This document shows, piece after piece, positions 1-6,864 of a stretch of DNA of 15,189 bases. The stretch is from an uncultured Lachnospira sp. Lineage in GTDB: Bacteria; Bacillota; Clostridia; Lachnospirales; Lachnospiraceae. The number at the start of each line of letters is the position of its first letter. Within the stretch, counting starts at the first letter, position 1. A program made the position numbers and the translations under genes. The stretch covers positions 1 to 15,189 of the forward strand of contig CAKRKK010000040.1 in NCBI GenBank assembly GCA_934358235.1, read 5' to 3'. The notes under the pieces are model-generated. The model did no database searches, was not told the origin of the DNA, and worked only from the letters and a program-made list of their open reading frames with translations.

Positions 1-75
1 TTCCCGAGTGGCCAAAGGGGACAGACTGTAAATCTGCTGGCACTGCCTTCGAAGGTTCGAATCCTTCTCCGCCCA
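1..75 (+). tRNA. tRNA-Tyr (GTA), 5' truncated by window edge
   Basis: The anticodon GTA is at 28-30 in a CTGTAAA loop. The T arm is GAAGG/CCTTC (51-55 with 63-67) around the loop TTCGAAT. The 3' acceptor strand TCCGCCC is at 68-74 with discriminator A75. A long variable arm (about 37-50) marks it as class II, as expected for bacterial tRNA-Tyr. By comparison with the family, the first visible bases TT are positions 8-9, so the 7-nt 5' acceptor strand lies outside the window. No CCA is encoded after A75, so CCA must be added by the nucleotidyltransferase. Confidence 0.95.
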
Positions 76-77
76 TT

Positions 78-124
78 TGATGAATATATTTCATCATTAT
101 TGCATATAATATATATATAATTGA
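78..124 (+). promoter_or_regulatory. tRNA spacer with small hairpin and possible -10 box
   Basis: The spacer between tRNA-Tyr and tRNA-fMet contains a 7-bp hairpin (78-84 with 90-96, loop TATAT) and a consensus TATAAT at 105-110. No good -35 sits at normal distance; TTGATG at 77-82 is too far upstream. It may be a weak internal promoter for the two downstream tRNAs, or only an AT-rich processing spacer. Confidence 0.25.
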
Positions 125-198
125 CGCGGGGTAGAGCAGCTCGGAAGCTCGTCGGGCTCATAACCCGAAGGTCGCAGGTTCAAATCCTGCCCCCGCTA
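125..198 (+). tRNA. initiator tRNA-fMet (CAT)
   Basis: The anticodon CAT is at 159-161. Two initiator hallmarks are visible: three consecutive G:C pairs in the anticodon stem (GGG 154-156 with CCC 164-166), and an unpaired 1:72 position (C125 opposite T197), which marks the tRNA for formylation and keeps it off EF-Tu. The 72nd base is T here, where Escherichia coli has A; the mismatch is preserved. The discriminator is A198 and no CCA is encoded. The tRNA-Phe gene follows after only 4 nt, so the two are surely co-transcribed. Confidence 0.96.
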
Positions 199-202
199 CT
201 TC

Positions 203-275
<73 letters not shown>

Positions 276-285
276 CTAAGGCAAG

Positions 286-323
286 GAACTCAATCTTTTC
301 GTAAGGTTGGGTTCTTTTTTTTT
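286..323 (+). terminator. Rho-independent terminator of the tRNA cluster
   Basis: A 12-bp stem (286-297 with 303-314, a few G:T pairs) with a 5-nt loop is followed by nine T at 315-323. It begins 11 nt after tRNA-Phe and ends the tRNA transcript, so the decarboxylase operon needs its own promoter in 324-434. I see no convincing -35/-10 pair there. Confidence 0.93.
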
Positions 324-434
324 ACTGAATTCAGGTGTAAAATAAATTAAGCTTGTAATGTTTGAAAAGTAAGGCTACCGCAATCCAATTGGCTTTAGAC
401 AATGGGTAGTTCACATAAAACAGAGAGGAATATA

Positions 435-1913
435 ATGAAATCAAGTAATAGTAAAGCAGATGAGAAATATAAATATGACGATTTAATATCGCATTTAAAA
501 GAATATAGTAATTCAGGCATAGTTCCTATGCATATGCCAGGTGCAAAACGTAATGATAAATTAATTGAGAAGTATATGTCGGATATGGGAAATCCATATG
601 AGATTGATATTACTGAGATTGATGGATTTGACAATATGCATAACGCAGACGGAATAATAAAAAAGGCTTTTGAAAAAACAGCGGCATTGTATGGTGCTGA
701 CGAAAGCCTTTTCCTTGTTAATGGAAGTACAGCGGGCAATATGGCAGCAATATGTGGAGTTACAGATAAGGGGGATTGTATAATAGTTGCAAGAAATTGT
801 CACATTTCAGTTTATAATGCAGTTATCCTTAATGAACTTGATGCAAGCTATGTTTATCCACAATATGACGATGAGTATGGCTTCTATAAGGGGATAAGTT
901 TAGGTGAAATAAAGGCTGCTGTGGAAAAGAATAAGAATAAAGATATTAAGGCGGTAGTTATAACTTCACCGACTTATGAAGGTAATGTTTCAGATATAAG
1001 AGCTATAGCTTCATATCTTCACGGATATAATATACCGCTTATCGTTGATGAAGCACATGGGGCACATTTTAAATTCTCTGGTGAATTTCCCAAGACCGCG
1101 GTTGAGCAGGGAGCAGATATAGTCATAAACAGCGTGCATAAGACGCTGCCATCACTTACACAGACTGCGGTTATGCATATAAACTATGGTTATGTAAATG
1201 TTTCTAAGGTGAAAAGATACTGGAATATATATCAGTCAACCAGTCCCTCCTATATACTTATGGGCTCAATAGACAGATGTATGAGTATAATACACAAAGA
1301 TGGAGAATATCTTTTTGAAAAATACACAGAACAATTAAAAATATTACGCAGCAGGCTTGAAAAGCTTAATAATATAAGGCTTATAGCTTCAGATGATATA
1401 TCAAAGATAGTTATTGGTTGCGATAATGCGAAAAAATTGTATGATATATTATTAAATAAATATGGAATACAGCTTGAAATGTCTTCATTAAGGTATGCTA
1501 TAGCAATGACCTCAGTATTTGATACCAAAGAGTATTATGACAGATTATACAATGCATTAAGTGAAATAGATAAATGCTATGATGAAGTAATAGCGGAAAA
1601 GGATAATAATAAGCTGGTACTGGCTGGTACTGAAAGGATAAATATAGCAGGCTTTAATAACAAATGCGCCATGCGAATAGCAGATGCCTTAAGGAAAGGT
1701 GATAGAAATGGATATGATAAGATTATGCTTACGGACTGCTCTTTATATGGTAGAATAAGTGCAAAGCTGGTATATGTATATCCACCTGGAATCCCAATTC
1801 TGTGTCCGGGTGAGCTTATATCTGAAAATGTTGTAAATATAATAAATAAAGCAATAGATAATGGACTTGAAGTAGTTGGAATTGATAAAGGAGCAATGAT
1901 ATGCCTGAAATAG
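435..1913 (+). CDS. Orn/Lys/Arg decarboxylase family PLP enzyme
   Basis: This is a PLP fold-type I amino acid decarboxylase (492 aa), close in length to Bacillus subtilis SpeA and YaaO. It should remove CO2 from arginine, lysine or ornithine to give polyamine precursors in the cytosol. The motif DEAHGAH (Asp205, His208) fits the ring-contacting Asp/His of the family. Lys236 in SVHKTLPSLTQTA fits the Schiff-base lysine. The stretch GSTAGNMA (about residues 97-104) fits the phosphate-binding loop. A C-terminal domain of about 110 residues is present. I prefer ATG 435 over the in-frame ATG 402 because AGAGAGG lies 6 nt upstream of 435 and nothing usable precedes 402. The next gene starts inside its 3' end, so they are translationally coupled. 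The position matches yaaO next to tmk in B. subtilis. The exact substrate cannot be read from sequence. Confidence 0.88.
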   Translation: MKSSNSKADEKYKYDDLISHLKEYSNSGIVPMHMPGAKRNDKLIEKYMSDMGNPYEIDITEIDGFDNMHNADGIIKKAFEKTAALYGADESLFLVNGSTAGNMAAICGVTDKGDCIIVARNCHISVYNAVILNELDASYVYPQYDDEYGFYKGISLGEIKAAVEKNKNKDIKAVVITSPTYEGNVSDIRAIASYLHGYNIPLIVDEAHGAHFKFSGEFPKTAVEQGADIVINSVHKTLPSLTQTAVMHINYGYVNVSKVKRYWNIYQSTSPSYILMGSIDRCMSIIHKDGEYLFEKYTEQLKILRSRLEKLNNIRLIASDDISKIVIGCDNAKKLYDILLNKYGIQLEMSSLRYAIAMTSVFDTKEYYDRLYNALSEIDKCYDEVIAEKDNNKLVLAGTERINIAGFNNKCAMRIADALRKGDRNGYDKIMLTDCSLYGRISAKLVYVYPPGIPILCPGELISENVVNIINKAIDNGLEVVGIDKGAMICLK

Positions 1914-2497
1914 CATTTATAATGGGAAAAAGTTCAAGTGGCAAGGATCACATATTCAAGGCACTAGTAGAGGATGAAACACTTGGATTAAATACAATAA
2001 CTATGTATACAACAAGACCTATGAGAGAAGGGGAAGAAAACGGAGTTGAATATTTTTTCGTTGACGCTGCAAGGGCAGAGGAGCTTGAAAGAAATAATCA
2101 GATTATAGAGCTAAGATGTTATAAGACGGTGTATGGCGAGTGGAAATATTTTACGGCAGATGATGGACAGATTGTATTGGATGAAGGAAAAAGATATATA
2201 GTTATTGGAACAATAGAAGCATATAACAGATTCGTTGAGTACTTTGGAAAGGACAGGCTTCTTCCGATATATATAGAAGTGGAAGATGGATTGAGATTAC
2301 AAAGAGCCATTAAGCGTGAACAGAAGCAGGAAAGTCCTCATTATGAGGAAATGTGCAGACGTTTTCTTGCAGACAGCGTGGATTTTTCTGAGGAAAATAT
2401 AAAAAAAGCTGGTATTGAAAAAAGATTTTATAATAATGGCGCTATAGAGGAGTGCATAGAACAGATAAAAGAGGAAGTAAAGACAAGATTGTTTTAA
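1901..2497 (+). CDS. guanylate-kinase-like P-loop nucleotide kinase
   Basis: This 198-aa protein has the layout of guanylate kinase, which makes GDP from GMP and ATP. The P-loop GKSSSGKD is at 9-16. A GMP-binding segment at 37-54 contains TTRP, R42, G44, E45 and Y51, matching the family TTR..R.GE..G..YFF pattern. VYGEW at 77-81 matches the loop that is usually NYYGT. An arginine-rich lid region lies at about 134-154. Odd points: the Walker A Ser/Thr is Asp16 followed by His17, and the family DIDxQGA segment reads GTIEAYNRF. The protein may therefore be a specialised or altered-specificity paralogue rather than the essential Gmk. It starts 13 nt inside the decarboxylase stop, with AAGGAG 7 nt before its ATG. 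In the B. subtilis order this slot holds thymidylate kinase (tmk), but no Tmk signature is visible here. Confidence 0.72.
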   Translation: MPEIAFIMGKSSSGKDHIFKALVEDETLGLNTITMYTTRPMREGEENGVEYFFVDAARAEELERNNQIIELRCYKTVYGEWKYFTADDGQIVLDEGKRYIVIGTIEAYNRFVEYFGKDRLLPIYIEVEDGLRLQRAIKREQKQESPHYEEMCRRFLADSVDFSEENIKKAGIEKRFYNNGAIEECIEQIKEEVKTRLF

Positions 2498-2646
2498 TCA
2501 CATATTTATGATAATATTATATGATAGGGTGGTAAATACATTGATGGTTGCCGTATGTACTTACGGACACCATGCGGGATTTGTGTCTGCGCACACTTGA
2601 CACAAGCTCGTTATGCGCAAAAACGTGCGTAGAAATGAGGAGTATT
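2498..2646 (+). promoter_or_regulatory. structured leader upstream of yaaR, possible cis-acting RNA
   Basis: The gap holds three potential stems. The first is 2544-2548 with 2569-2573, continued by 2551-2555 with 2562-2566 across a 2-nt internal loop. The second is a perfect 7-bp hairpin, 2581-2587 with 2599-2605, with an 11-nt loop. The third is a weaker 4-5 bp hairpin, 2615-2619 with 2626-2630. The loop CGCAC (2590-2594) of the second hairpin is complementary to GTGCG (2625-2629), so a pseudoknot could form that excludes the third hairpin just before the ribosome binding site. I do not recognise a known riboswitch class. The same DNA is open in frame with yaaR from TTG 2548, but YaaR-length proteins begin at the ATG at 2647. 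Confidence 0.4.
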
Positions 2647-3087
2647 ATGGATATTAAGATTAATGATATTCAGGCAGCATCGCAGGTTCAGAGTGTTAAG
2701 AATACGGCAGCTTCAGATGACAGCTTTAAGTTTACACTTATAAGTAATATAGAGGAAAAGGATCTTCAGGAAAAGCTTGGTAATATGATGCAGGAGATTA
2801 CTGAGCAGGGGGAAAAGATTGCACGGCATATGGATATAAAGGATATGCGCAGATACAGAGAGCTTGTAAAGGGATTTCTGAATGAAGTAGTTAACCGTTC
2901 ACATAAGTTTTCCAGAGAGAATTTTCTTGATAGAAGAGGCCGTCACAGAGTGTATGGAATAGTAAAGCTGGTAGATAAGAACCTTGATGAGCTTGCGGGG
3001 GAACTTGTAAAGGAAGAAAAGAATCATCTTGAAATAGTAGGAAGGATAGATGATATAAGAGGTTTACTTTTAGATATCACAGCATAA
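2647..3087 (+). CDS. YaaR family (DUF327) protein
   Basis: This 146-aa predicted cytosolic, mostly helical and strongly charged protein resembles the YaaR/DUF327 family. The conserved-looking core is [20 protein letters not shown] followed by [29 protein letters not shown], spread over about residues 58-113. The family has no firmly assigned function; it is found beside holB in many Firmicutes, as here. The ATG at 2647 has GAGGAG ending 4 nt upstream, within AATGAGGAGT. The longer in-frame reading from TTG 2548 adds 33 residues of Cys-rich, unfamily-like sequence and is rejected. In B. subtilis yaaQ (the c-di-AMP receptor DarA) precedes yaaR; it is absent here. Confidence 0.8.
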   Translation: MDIKINDIQAASQVQSVKNTAASDDSFKFTLISNIEEKDLQEKLGNMMQEITEQGEKIARHMDIKDMRRYRELVKGFLNEVVNRSHKFSRENFLDRRGRHRVYGIVKLVDKNLDELAGELVKEEKNHLEIVGRIDDIRGLLLDITA

Positions 3088-3124
3088 AAGAATATTGATG
3101 ATAGAAAGATGCAGGATTAATGAT

Positions 3125-4123
3125 ATGAGTAGTTTTTCAGATATTTACGGATATGAAACAATTAAAGAGCATATGCAGAGTGCAATAAGGCTTGGAAAGG
3201 TATCCCATGCGTATATTATAAATGGTGGGCTTGGAGCTGGAAAGAAAATGCTTGCTGGAATATTTGCCAAGACTTTGCAGTGTGAGAATATGCAAGATAC
3301 AGTTAATCCTTGCAATAAGTGTCATTCATGTATACAGACAGATTCGAATAACCAGCCGGATATAATATGGGTAAGGCACGAAAAGCCGGCAAGTATTGGT
3401 GTTGATGATGTAAGAAACCAGATAATATCAGATATGCAGATAAAGCCATATTCAAGCAGATATAAGATATATATTATTGACGAGGCTGAGAAGCTTACAG
3501 TTGCGGCACAGAATGCCCTGCTTAAGACGATAGAAGAGCCACCAGCCTATGGAATCGTGATATTTCTTACAACTAATGCAGATATATTCTTACAGACTAT
3601 ATTATCAAGATGTGTAATGCTTGATTTAAGACCAATAAGTAATAGTATAGTTGAACAGTATCTTAAGGATCATTATGATGTGTCAGATTATGAGTGTAGG
3701 TTTGCAACACATTTTGCCCAGGGAAAGATAGGCAGGGCTAAGACAATCATCGAAAGCACAGAATTCGCCCATCTTAAGCAGGAGGTTATGAGTGTCATAA
3801 GGAATGCTAAGGATATGACAGCAGGAGATATTATTGCGGTTGTTAATGAGGTGAAGAATTACAAGCTTACTATAGATGATTATCTGGATCTTTTAGCTAT
3901 GTGGTTCAGGGATGTATTGTTATTCAAGAGCACTAATGATACGAATTATCTGATATTCAGCGATGAGATATCACTTATAAAGACACAGGCACAGACTATG
4001 TCTTATGAAGGAATACAGGATATACTTAATTCCATAGATAAGGTTAAGATAAGACTTAAGGCGAATGTTAACTTTGAGTTATGTATAGAGCTGCTTATTA
4101 TGGCTATTAAGGAAGCTTTATAA
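3125..4123 (+). CDS. holB: DNA polymerase III subunit delta prime
   Basis: This 332-aa AAA+ clamp-loader subunit helps load the beta sliding clamp at the replication fork. In order: a degenerate P-loop GGLGAGKK (34-41) with Lys where ATPases have Ser/Thr, consistent with the non-hydrolysing role of delta prime. A four-cysteine zinc module follows (C53, C63, C66, C69). The Walker-B-like segment IYIIDEAEKL holds D119-E122, and the conserved SRC motif (S161-C163) supplies the arginine finger to a neighbouring subunit. A helical collar domain occupies the C-terminus. The start ATG 3125 has GCAGGA 8 nt upstream and gives the usual MSSFSDIYG opening. An earlier TTG/ATG at 3095-3098 would add 10 residues without a good ribosome binding site. 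The gene follows yaaR after 37 nt and precedes ricT, the standard Firmicute order. Confidence 0.93.
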   Translation: MSSFSDIYGYETIKEHMQSAIRLGKVSHAYIINGGLGAGKKMLAGIFAKTLQCENMQDTVNPCNKCHSCIQTDSNNQPDIIWVRHEKPASIGVDDVRNQIISDMQIKPYSSRYKIYIIDEAEKLTVAAQNALLKTIEEPPAYGIVIFLTTNADIFLQTILSRCVMLDLRPISNSIVEQYLKDHYDVSDYECRFATHFAQGKIGRAKTIIESTEFAHLKQEVMSVIRNAKDMTAGDIIAVVNEVKNYKLTIDDYLDLLAMWFRDVLLFKSTNDTNYLIFSDEISLIKTQAQTMSYEGIQDILNSIDKVKIRLKANVNFELCIELLIMAIKEAL

Positions 4124-4141
4124 ATATACAGCTATTCAGTG

Positions 4142-4200
4142 GAATATTGTAATAATAAAATATTCAGATTTATCCGGGGTTAAAGGACATTGGAAAATGT
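4142..4200 (+). other. two small hairpins between holB and ricT
   Basis: A 7-bp AT-only-plus-one-GC hairpin is formed by GAATATT (4142-4148) and AATATTC (4159-4165). A second stem, ACATT/AATGT at about 4188-4201, closes on a GGAA tetraloop. Neither is followed by a T tract, so they are not terminators. They may influence mRNA processing, or be chance in AT-rich DNA. Confidence 0.25.
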
Positions 4201-4233
4201 TAGTAACCACATAATAGAAGTTAGGAGAATATA

Positions 4234-5145
4234 ATGACTAAGGTTGTTGGAGTTAGATTCAGACAGGTTGGAAAGATATATTTCTTTGCACCAGGCAAGT
4301 ATAGTGTTGAGGTAGGCCAGCATGTTATAGTGGAGACAGCGCGTGGTGTTGAATATGGACATGTTGTTCTTGGTGAAAGGGAAGTTGAGGATTCTGCGGT
4401 TGTGCAGCCATTAAAGGCAATTATGAGAATAGCTACACCGGAGGACGATGAAAGAGAAGCCAGTAACAGGGAAAAGGAAAAGGAAGCCTATAAGATATGT
4501 CTTGAAAAGATTAAGAAGCATAATCTTTCAATGAAGCTTATTAAGGTTGAATATACATTTGATAATAATAAGGTATTATTCTACTTTACTGCGGATGGAA
4601 GAATAGATTTCAGAGAGCTTGTTAAGGATCTGGCAGCAGTATTTAAGACACGTATTGAATTAAGACAGATTGGTGTAAGAGATGAAACAAAGATTCTTGG
4701 TGGAATAGGTTCGTGCGGAAGACCATTATGCTGCGCAACGTATATGCCGGAGTTCATTCCAGTATCTATTAAGATGGCAAAGGAACAGAATCTGTCGCTT
4801 AATCCAACTAAGATTTCAGGTGTATGCGGCAGACTTATGTGTTGTCTTAAGAATGAGCAGGAAACCTATGAAGAGCTTAACAGTCATCTTCCAGCAGTTG
4901 GCGATTATGTAACTACACCGGAAAAGCTTAAAGGTGAGGTATCAAGTGTAAATGTGTTAAGACAGCTTGTAAAGGTTATAGTTACTCTTGATGGAGATGA
5001 GAAGGAAATCAGGGAATATCCTGTCGCAGAGCTCAGATTCAAGCAGAAGAGAAAGAATGACAGAATAAACATAGATGATAAAGAACTTAAAGAGCTTGAG
5101 GAGCTTGAAAGAAAGGAAGGAAAAGCCCATATCAATGATGACTGA
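4234..5145 (+). CDS. ricT: PSP1 domain protein RicT (YaaT)
   Basis: This 303-aa protein contains the PSP1 domain. The two cysteine motifs CGRPLCC (C161, C166, C167) and CGRLMCC (C198, C203, C204) mark the RicT/YaaT family. In B. subtilis RicT forms a complex with RicA (YmcA) and RicF (YlbF) that carries iron-sulfur clusters and steers RNase Y mRNA processing, competence, biofilm formation and sporulation. The same role is inferred here; partners are not in this window. The C-terminal 30 residues are highly charged (Lys/Glu/Asp) and probably disordered. The start ATG is preceded by TTAGGAGA. Its end overlaps the start of the methyltransferase gene by 11 nt. YabA, which follows yaaT in B. subtilis, is missing. 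Confidence 0.92.
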   Translation: MTKVVGVRFRQVGKIYFFAPGKYSVEVGQHVIVETARGVEYGHVVLGEREVEDSAVVQPLKAIMRIATPEDDEREASNREKEKEAYKICLEKIKKHNLSMKLIKVEYTFDNNKVLFYFTADGRIDFRELVKDLAAVFKTRIELRQIGVRDETKILGGIGSCGRPLCCATYMPEFIPVSIKMAKEQNLSLNPTKISGVCGRLMCCLKNEQETYEELNSHLPAVGDYVTTPEKLKGEVSSVNVLRQLVKVIVTLDGDEKEIREYPVAELRFKQKRKNDRINIDDKELKELEELERKEGKAHINDD

Positions 5146-5872
5146 TATTAATGTTAACGAAAGAATTGACGATTTATGCAGAGATGGTCTTAGGTTGATA
5201 CAGAATACAGATGTGTTCTGTTTTGGTATGGATGCGGTTTTATTATCTACATTTGCTGCTGCAGCAAGGAATGACAAGGTGTTAGACTTAGGAACTGGTA
5301 ATGGCGTAATACCAATACTTATGCAGGCTAAGAATCCTGGTGGAATGTATACAGGACTTGAGATACAGGATATAAGCTATAACCTTGCAGTAAGAAATGT
5401 GCATATTAATAATCTTCAGGACCACGTAAGCATGGTCCAGGGTGATATAAAGGAAGCTTCACGAATATTTGGTGGGGCTTCTTTTAATGTAGTAACAAGC
5501 AATCCACCTTATATGAATGAGAATCATGGAATAGTTAATCCCGACAGCGCTAAAGCAATAGCAAGACACGAGCTGTTGTGCAGCCTGGAGGATGTAGTAA
5601 GGGAGGCTTCTAAGTGTCTTAAGGTTAAGGGACATATGTATATGGTACACAGGCCTTCAAGACTTGTGGATATATTCCAGTCTATGAAGAACAACCATCT
5701 TGAGCCAAAGAGAATAAGACTTGTATATCCATATGTTAATAAACCAGCTAATATGGTGCTTATAGAGGCTGTTAAGGGCGGAAGGTCACAGCTAAAGGTG
5801 GAGGAACCGCTTATTGTATACAATGAAGATGGAAGCTATACGCAGGAGCTTCTTTTAATGTATGGTATGTAA
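5135..5872 (+). CDS. tRNA1(Val) N6-adenine methyltransferase family (TrmN6/YabB-like)
   Basis: This 245-aa class I SAM-dependent methyltransferase has the SAM-binding motif VLDLGTGNGVIPILM (about residues 49-63). Its catalytic NPPY tetrad (N123-Y126) is the signature of N6-adenine and related amino methyltransferases. It fits the TrmN6 (YfiC) / YabB family, which modifies A37 of tRNA1(Val) in E. coli; the tRNA target here is inferred. The opening DGLRLIQNTDVFCFGMDAVLL is typical of the family. The start is ATG 5135 or the adjacent 5138, overlapping the ricT stop; a purine-rich AGGAAGGA lies about 13 nt upstream, so coupling to ricT translation is likely. The longer in-frame reading from 5075 lies wholly within ricT and is not credible. 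Confidence 0.87.
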   Translation: MMTDINVNERIDDLCRDGLRLIQNTDVFCFGMDAVLLSTFAAAARNDKVLDLGTGNGVIPILMQAKNPGGMYTGLEIQDISYNLAVRNVHINNLQDHVSMVQGDIKEASRIFGGASFNVVTSNPPYMNENHGIVNPDSAKAIARHELLCSLEDVVREASKCLKVKGHMYMVHRPSRLVDIFQSMKNNHLEPKRIRLVYPYVNKPANMVLIEAVKGGRSQLKVEEPLIVYNEDGSYTQELLLMYGM

Positions 5873-5880
5873 TAAATACA

Positions 5881-5897
5881 GCTTCAGGAATTGAAGC
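5881..5897 (+). other. 6-bp hairpin between the methyltransferase and rsmI
   Basis: GCTTCA (5881-5886) pairs with TGAAGC (5892-5897) around a 5-nt loop. The following bases, ATAAAAATG, are not a T tract, so termination is unlikely. The 107-nt gap otherwise shows only AT-rich sequence and the rsmI ribosome binding site. Confidence 0.3.
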
Positions 5898-5979
5898 ATA
5901 AAAATGTATAAAATAGCAGAATACTCAATGTGTAATATTAGAAATAAAGTGGCTGTACATAACAGAAAGAGGCAGATAT

Positions 5980-6846
5980 ATGGTAAATAATAGTGATAAG
6001 CAAAAGACAGGAAGTTTATATTTGTGCGCAACTCCGATAGGCAATCTGGAAGATATGACCTTCAGAGTGTTAAGAATATTAAAGGAAGCGGATGTTATAG
6101 CGGCAGAGGATACGAGAAATAGTATAAAGCTGCTTAATCATTTTGAAATAGACACTCCGATGACAAGCTATCATGAATATAATAAGTATGATAAAGCAAA
6201 GCTGCTGGTTGAGAAAATGCTGAAGGGAGAAACTGTTGCGGTTATCACAGATGCAGGAACACCAGGAATATCTGATCCAGGAGAGGAGCTGGTACGTCAG
6301 GCACTTGAAGCAGGCATAAGAGTTTCCTCAGTTCCGGGGGCGGCAGCATGTATAACAGCTCTTACGATGTCAGGACAGGCAACCAGAAGATTTGCCTTTG
6401 AGGCATTTCTTCCAGCGGATAAGAACGAAAGAAAAGACATACTTTCAGAGCTTGAGTCAGAAACAAGAACTATGATTATATATGAAGCTCCACACAGGCT
6501 TTTAAAGACATTAAAAGAATTAAGCTGTGTACTTGGTGGTGAACGTGCAATAACAGTATGCAAGGAGCTAACGAAAAGATATGAAAACAGCATGGTGACA
6601 ACACTTGATGGAGCCTGTGAGTATTATGAAGTGAATGAGCCAAGAGGCGAGTTTGTTCTTGTTATCGCTGGTAAGAGCCGCGATGCGATAAAGCAGGAGG
6701 AACAAGATAAGTGGAAGGCTATGTCTGAGAGAGAGCATGTACAGATGTATATGGACCAGGGTATGGATAAGAAGGAAGCTATGAAGGCAGCAGCCAAGGA
6801 CAGAGGAGTGTCTAAGAGGGATATATATAATAAGCTGCTAGAGTAA
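5980..6846 (+). CDS. rsmI: 16S rRNA (cytidine-1402-2'-O)-methyltransferase
   Basis: This 288-aa SAM-dependent tetrapyrrole-methylase-fold enzyme 2'-O-methylates C1402 in the decoding centre of 16S rRNA. Family motifs in order: LYLCATPIGNLEDMT (about 13-27), AAEDTR (41-46), SYHEYN (about 68), the ligand loop ITDAGTPGISDPGEELV (about 88-104), SVPGAAA (about 114), FLPADKNER, and YEAPHR (about 168). The C-terminal 50 residues are charged and helical, as in other RsmI proteins. The ATG has AAAGAGG 7 nt upstream. YazA, the GIY-YIG protein between yabB and rsmI in B. subtilis, is absent. The following gene starts 18 nt downstream, so it may share this transcript. Confidence 0.95.
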   Translation: MVNNSDKQKTGSLYLCATPIGNLEDMTFRVLRILKEADVIAAEDTRNSIKLLNHFEIDTPMTSYHEYNKYDKAKLLVEKMLKGETVAVITDAGTPGISDPGEELVRQALEAGIRVSSVPGAAACITALTMSGQATRRFAFEAFLPADKNERKDILSELESETRTMIIYEAPHRLLKTLKELSCVLGGERAITVCKELTKRYENSMVTTLDGACEYYEVNEPRGEFVLVIAGKSRDAIKQEEQDKWKAMSEREHVQMYMDQGMDKKEAMKAAAKDRGVSKRDIYNKLLE

Positions 6847-6864
6847 TAAGAAGGTGGGAGTACG

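Noticed and set aside
389..419. Promoter TTGGCT...CATAAA before the decarboxylase
   Set aside because: The -35 is poor and no acceptable -10 lies at the correct spacing; a promoter must exist in 324-434 but I cannot place it.
402..434. Longer start for the decarboxylase at ATG 402
   Set aside because: No ribosome binding site precedes 402, while 435 has AGAGAGG at ideal distance, and the extra 11 residues do not look like family sequence.
2548..2646. N-terminal extension of YaaR from TTG 2548
   Set aside because: It adds 33 residues unlike the family, the DNA has hairpins, and the ATG at 2647 has a good GAGGAG site.
5075..5134. Methyltransferase start at 5075 inside ricT
   Set aside because: It would need a 71-nt overlap with ricT and gives a Lys/Glu-rich prefix that is simply the frame-shifted charged tail of RicT.
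5881..5897. Terminator before rsmI
   Set aside because: The stem is only 6 bp and is not followed by a T tract.
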